NCBI GenBank assembly: GCA_037127655.1
Contig: JBAXXY010000136.1
Span: 1 to 7,063 of the forward strand
Direction: 5' to 3'
DNA: 7,063 bases
Source of the DNA: GWF2-38-69 sp037127655
Lineage (GTDB): Bacteria; Verrucomicrobiota; Lentisphaeria; Victivallales; GWF2-38-69
Shown: piece by piece, positions 5,727 to 7,063 of the stretch
Position numbering within the stretch: the stretch's first letter is position 1
How the letters are laid out: each line of letters starts with the position of its first letter
Notes under the pieces: generated by a model
The model's input: only the letters and a program-made list of their open reading frames with translations
Database searches by the model: none
Told to the model about the DNA's origin: nothing
Translations under genes and position numbers: made by a program

Positions 5727-6581
5727 ATGGAAATTTACATTGGGCTTGACATTGGCGGAACAAAAATAATGGTTGCATCGACTGATGGTAACGGTAAAGA
5801 GTTGAAAAGAACAAAAGTTGATACCCCAAAATCTTTCAATGAAGGACTTAATCTTATAAATCATTTAATTCAAGAAATAGCTAAAGGAAAGAAGATTCTT
5901 GGGATCGGAGCAGCTATTGGCGGACCGCTAGATTCAGAAAAGGGAATAGTTTCTCCCTTGCATCAAGAAAATTGGAGAAATGTTCCTTTGAAAGAGATAA
6001 TGGAAAAAGAATGGAAAGCTCCTTTCTTTGTTGATGTCGACACGAATGTTGCTGCATTAGGTGAGTATAATTTAGGAAACTACAAAGAGAAATATTTTTT
6101 ATATATAACTCTTAGCACCGGAATGGGTGGTGGCTTTCTGTTAAATGGTAAAATCTATCAGGGGCTATCTCATCCTGAATTTGCTCATCAGTGTATTAAT
6201 TATCGTTGTTCTCATCCAGAAAGGGTAATTTGCGAATGTGGAGGCGGTTCGTGCCTTGAAGCCCTCGTTTCTGGCAATGGAATTAGGCGTGTCTATAAGA
6301 AGAACGCTGAAAAGCTCTGTCAACACGAATGGAAAGAGGTTGCTTATAATCTAGGCATGGGATTAAGAAATATCGCAACTATTCTATCCCCTGAATTAGT
6401 TGTATTTGGCGGAGGAGTATCCCTAGGCGGAGGCAACCTACTCTTAGAACAGGCTAATGAATGTATGCTTACAGGTTTGAAGCTAGTGCCTCCTCCAAAG
6501 CTAAAACTTTCGTGCTTAGGGTATGATACCGCATTAAGAGGGGCTTGTTTTATCGCTACAGGCAAGCATCTGTCCAAATAA
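5727..6581 (+). CDS. ROK-family sugar kinase
   Basis: ATP-dependent cytoplasmic kinase of hexoses or N-acylhexosamines. Its 284 residues are slightly short for a ROK kinase, and it lacks the N-terminal helix-turn-helix of ROK repressors. Visible parts: phosphate-binding GLDIGGTK (6-13), GAAIGGPLD (61-69), catalytic Asp105 in DVDTNVAALGE, STGMGGG (130-136), sugar-binding Glu151 and His154 in HPEFAH, zinc cluster CECGGGSC (Cys169, 171, 176) with His154, and the adenosine-region VVFGGGVSLGG (225-235). Oddities: the usual NDxN reads VDTN, as in fructokinase-like DTDVN forms; GH reads AH; and the His154-to-CxC loop is about five residues longer than usual, with extra Cys156, Cys161 and His163. With nanA nearby, N-acetylmannosamine kinase (NanK) is attractive, but fructokinase or glucokinase fit equally. 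AGGGA at 5717-5721 is a modest ribosome binding site 5 bases before ATG 5727. Confidence 0.92.
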   Translation: MEIYIGLDIGGTKIMVASTDGNGKELKRTKVDTPKSFNEGLNLINHLIQEIAKGKKILGIGAAIGGPLDSEKGIVSPLHQENWRNVPLKEIMEKEWKAPFFVDVDTNVAALGEYNLGNYKEKYFLYITLSTGMGGGFLLNGKIYQGLSHPEFAHQCINYRCSHPERVICECGGGSCLEALVSGNGIRRVYKKNAEKLCQHEWKEVAYNLGMGLRNIATILSPELVVFGGGVSLGGGNLLLEQANECMLTGLKLVPPPKLKLSCLGYDTALRGACFIATGKHLSK

Positions 6582-6588
6582 CAATAAT

Positions 6589-7063
6589 ATGGATATTGAA
6601 ATCAATTACCTATTTCATAAAAAGCACTTAATAAAAGAGATTGCCAGTCTGTTTTATAAGGAGTGGAGCTACTTACACCCGCAAAAAACCTTGAAAGGTT
6701 TTCAAAACTCAATTGCTGAAAGAGTTAACATTGACAAAATACCATTAGCTGTCGTAGCGACAAAAAAAGAAGAATTCATAGGAACTGCTTGTATTAAAGA
6801 ATTTGATATGGATACAAGGAAAGATCTTTCTCCATGGCTGGCTGGTGTCTATGTACAAGAAAAATATAGGGGAATGCGTATTGGGGGAATGTTAAAATCC
6901 AGAATATATAAAGAAGCTGAAAGGATAGGAATTAAAAAACTATATCTATTTACTCCTACCGCTGAAGCTTATTATAGAAAACACGGTTGGGTGCCGATAG
7001 CTCAGGAAATCTATAACGGTACAAATGTGGTGGTAATGGAGATATATTTACACAGTAGTACAG
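6589..7063 (+). CDS. GNAT-family N-acetyltransferase, 3' partial
   Basis: Transfers the acetyl group of acetyl-CoA to an amine; acceptor unknown. The frame is open from ATG 6589 to the window end, giving 158 residues, close to the full size of a single-domain GNAT. The CoA-binding core is LAGVYVQEKYRGMRIGGML (84-102), where the usual YRGxGIG has Arg97 in place of the first motif glycine. It is followed by a helix, then LYLFTPTAEAYYRKHGWVPI (118-137), the common Tyr-x-x-x-Gly-Trp segment near the active site, and a last strand with VVVMEIYL. The start is 7 bases after the kinase stop, with no Shine-Dalgarno match, so translation may depend on coupling to the kinase. The pair is probably one transcript. 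Amino-sugar acetylation would suit the sialate context, but nothing in the sequence points to it. General small-molecule or peptide acetylation is as likely. Confidence 0.88.
   Translation, partial: MDIEINYLFHKKHLIKEIASLFYKEWSYLHPQKTLKGFQNSIAERVNIDKIPLAVVATKKEEFIGTACIKEFDMDTRKDLSPWLAGVYVQEKYRGMRIGGMLKSRIYKEAERIGIKKLYLFTPTAEAYYRKHGWVPIAQEIYNGTNVVVMEIYLHSST

Noticed and set aside
1000..6577. Long - strand and alternate-frame reading frames inside the GH42, nhaD, phosphatase and kinase genes
   Set aside because: They lie opposite or inside genes with complete family motifs, carry no family signature of their own and have no ribosome binding sites of note.
5727..6581. ROK protein as a transcriptional repressor (NagC/XylR type)
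   Set aside because: The protein begins directly at the phosphate-binding GLDIGGTK, with no N-terminal DNA-binding domain.

Overview
The window is AT-rich bacterial DNA, roughly 35-40% G+C by eye, with every recognisable gene on the + strand. It carries a small carbohydrate-utilisation neighbourhood: N-acetylneuraminate lyase (nanA, 5' end cut by the window edge), a GH42 beta-galactosidase, an NhaD-type Na+/H+ antiporter, an inositol-monophosphatase-family phosphatase, a ROK-family sugar kinase, and a GNAT acetyltransferase cut by the right edge. The taxon cannot be named from sequence alone. NhaD is best known from Gram-negative lineages, and Shine-Dalgarno use is uneven: very strong at 4385 and weak or absent at other genes. 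Sialate plus galactoside breakdown suggests an anaerobe or commensal feeding on host or other complex glycans (inference).

Layout. 2-835: nanA, the last gene of a unit that begins outside the window, closed by a hairpin at 868-890. 980-2908: GH42 enzyme behind its own possible promoter. 3010-4296: nhaD behind the best sigma70-like promoter in the window (2957-2985). 4398-5204: IMPase-family phosphatase with a GTG start and strong ribosome binding site. 5205-5726: a 522-base stretch with no intact gene, holding several inverted repeats, an insertion-sequence-end-like motif and what may be broken reading-frame remnants. 5727-6581 and 6589 onward: ROK kinase and GNAT gene, seven bases apart and probably co-transcribed, behind an inverted repeat that could be an operator.

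How the genes could work together. NanA splits sialic acid into pyruvate and N-acetylmannosamine. The ROK kinase could phosphorylate that amino sugar or another hexose. The GH42 enzyme has no signal peptide and would release galactose from imported oligosaccharides in the cytoplasm. NhaD would export Na+, which would help if sugars enter by Na+ symport, but no transporter is visible here. The phosphatase and acetyltransferase have no clear link to the pathway.

I see no CRISPR array, tRNA, rRNA, phage gene or intact mobile element. The most unusual part is the 5205-5726 gap. The protein genes belong to known families, with a few atypical residues in GH42 and the ROK kinase that bear on specificity.
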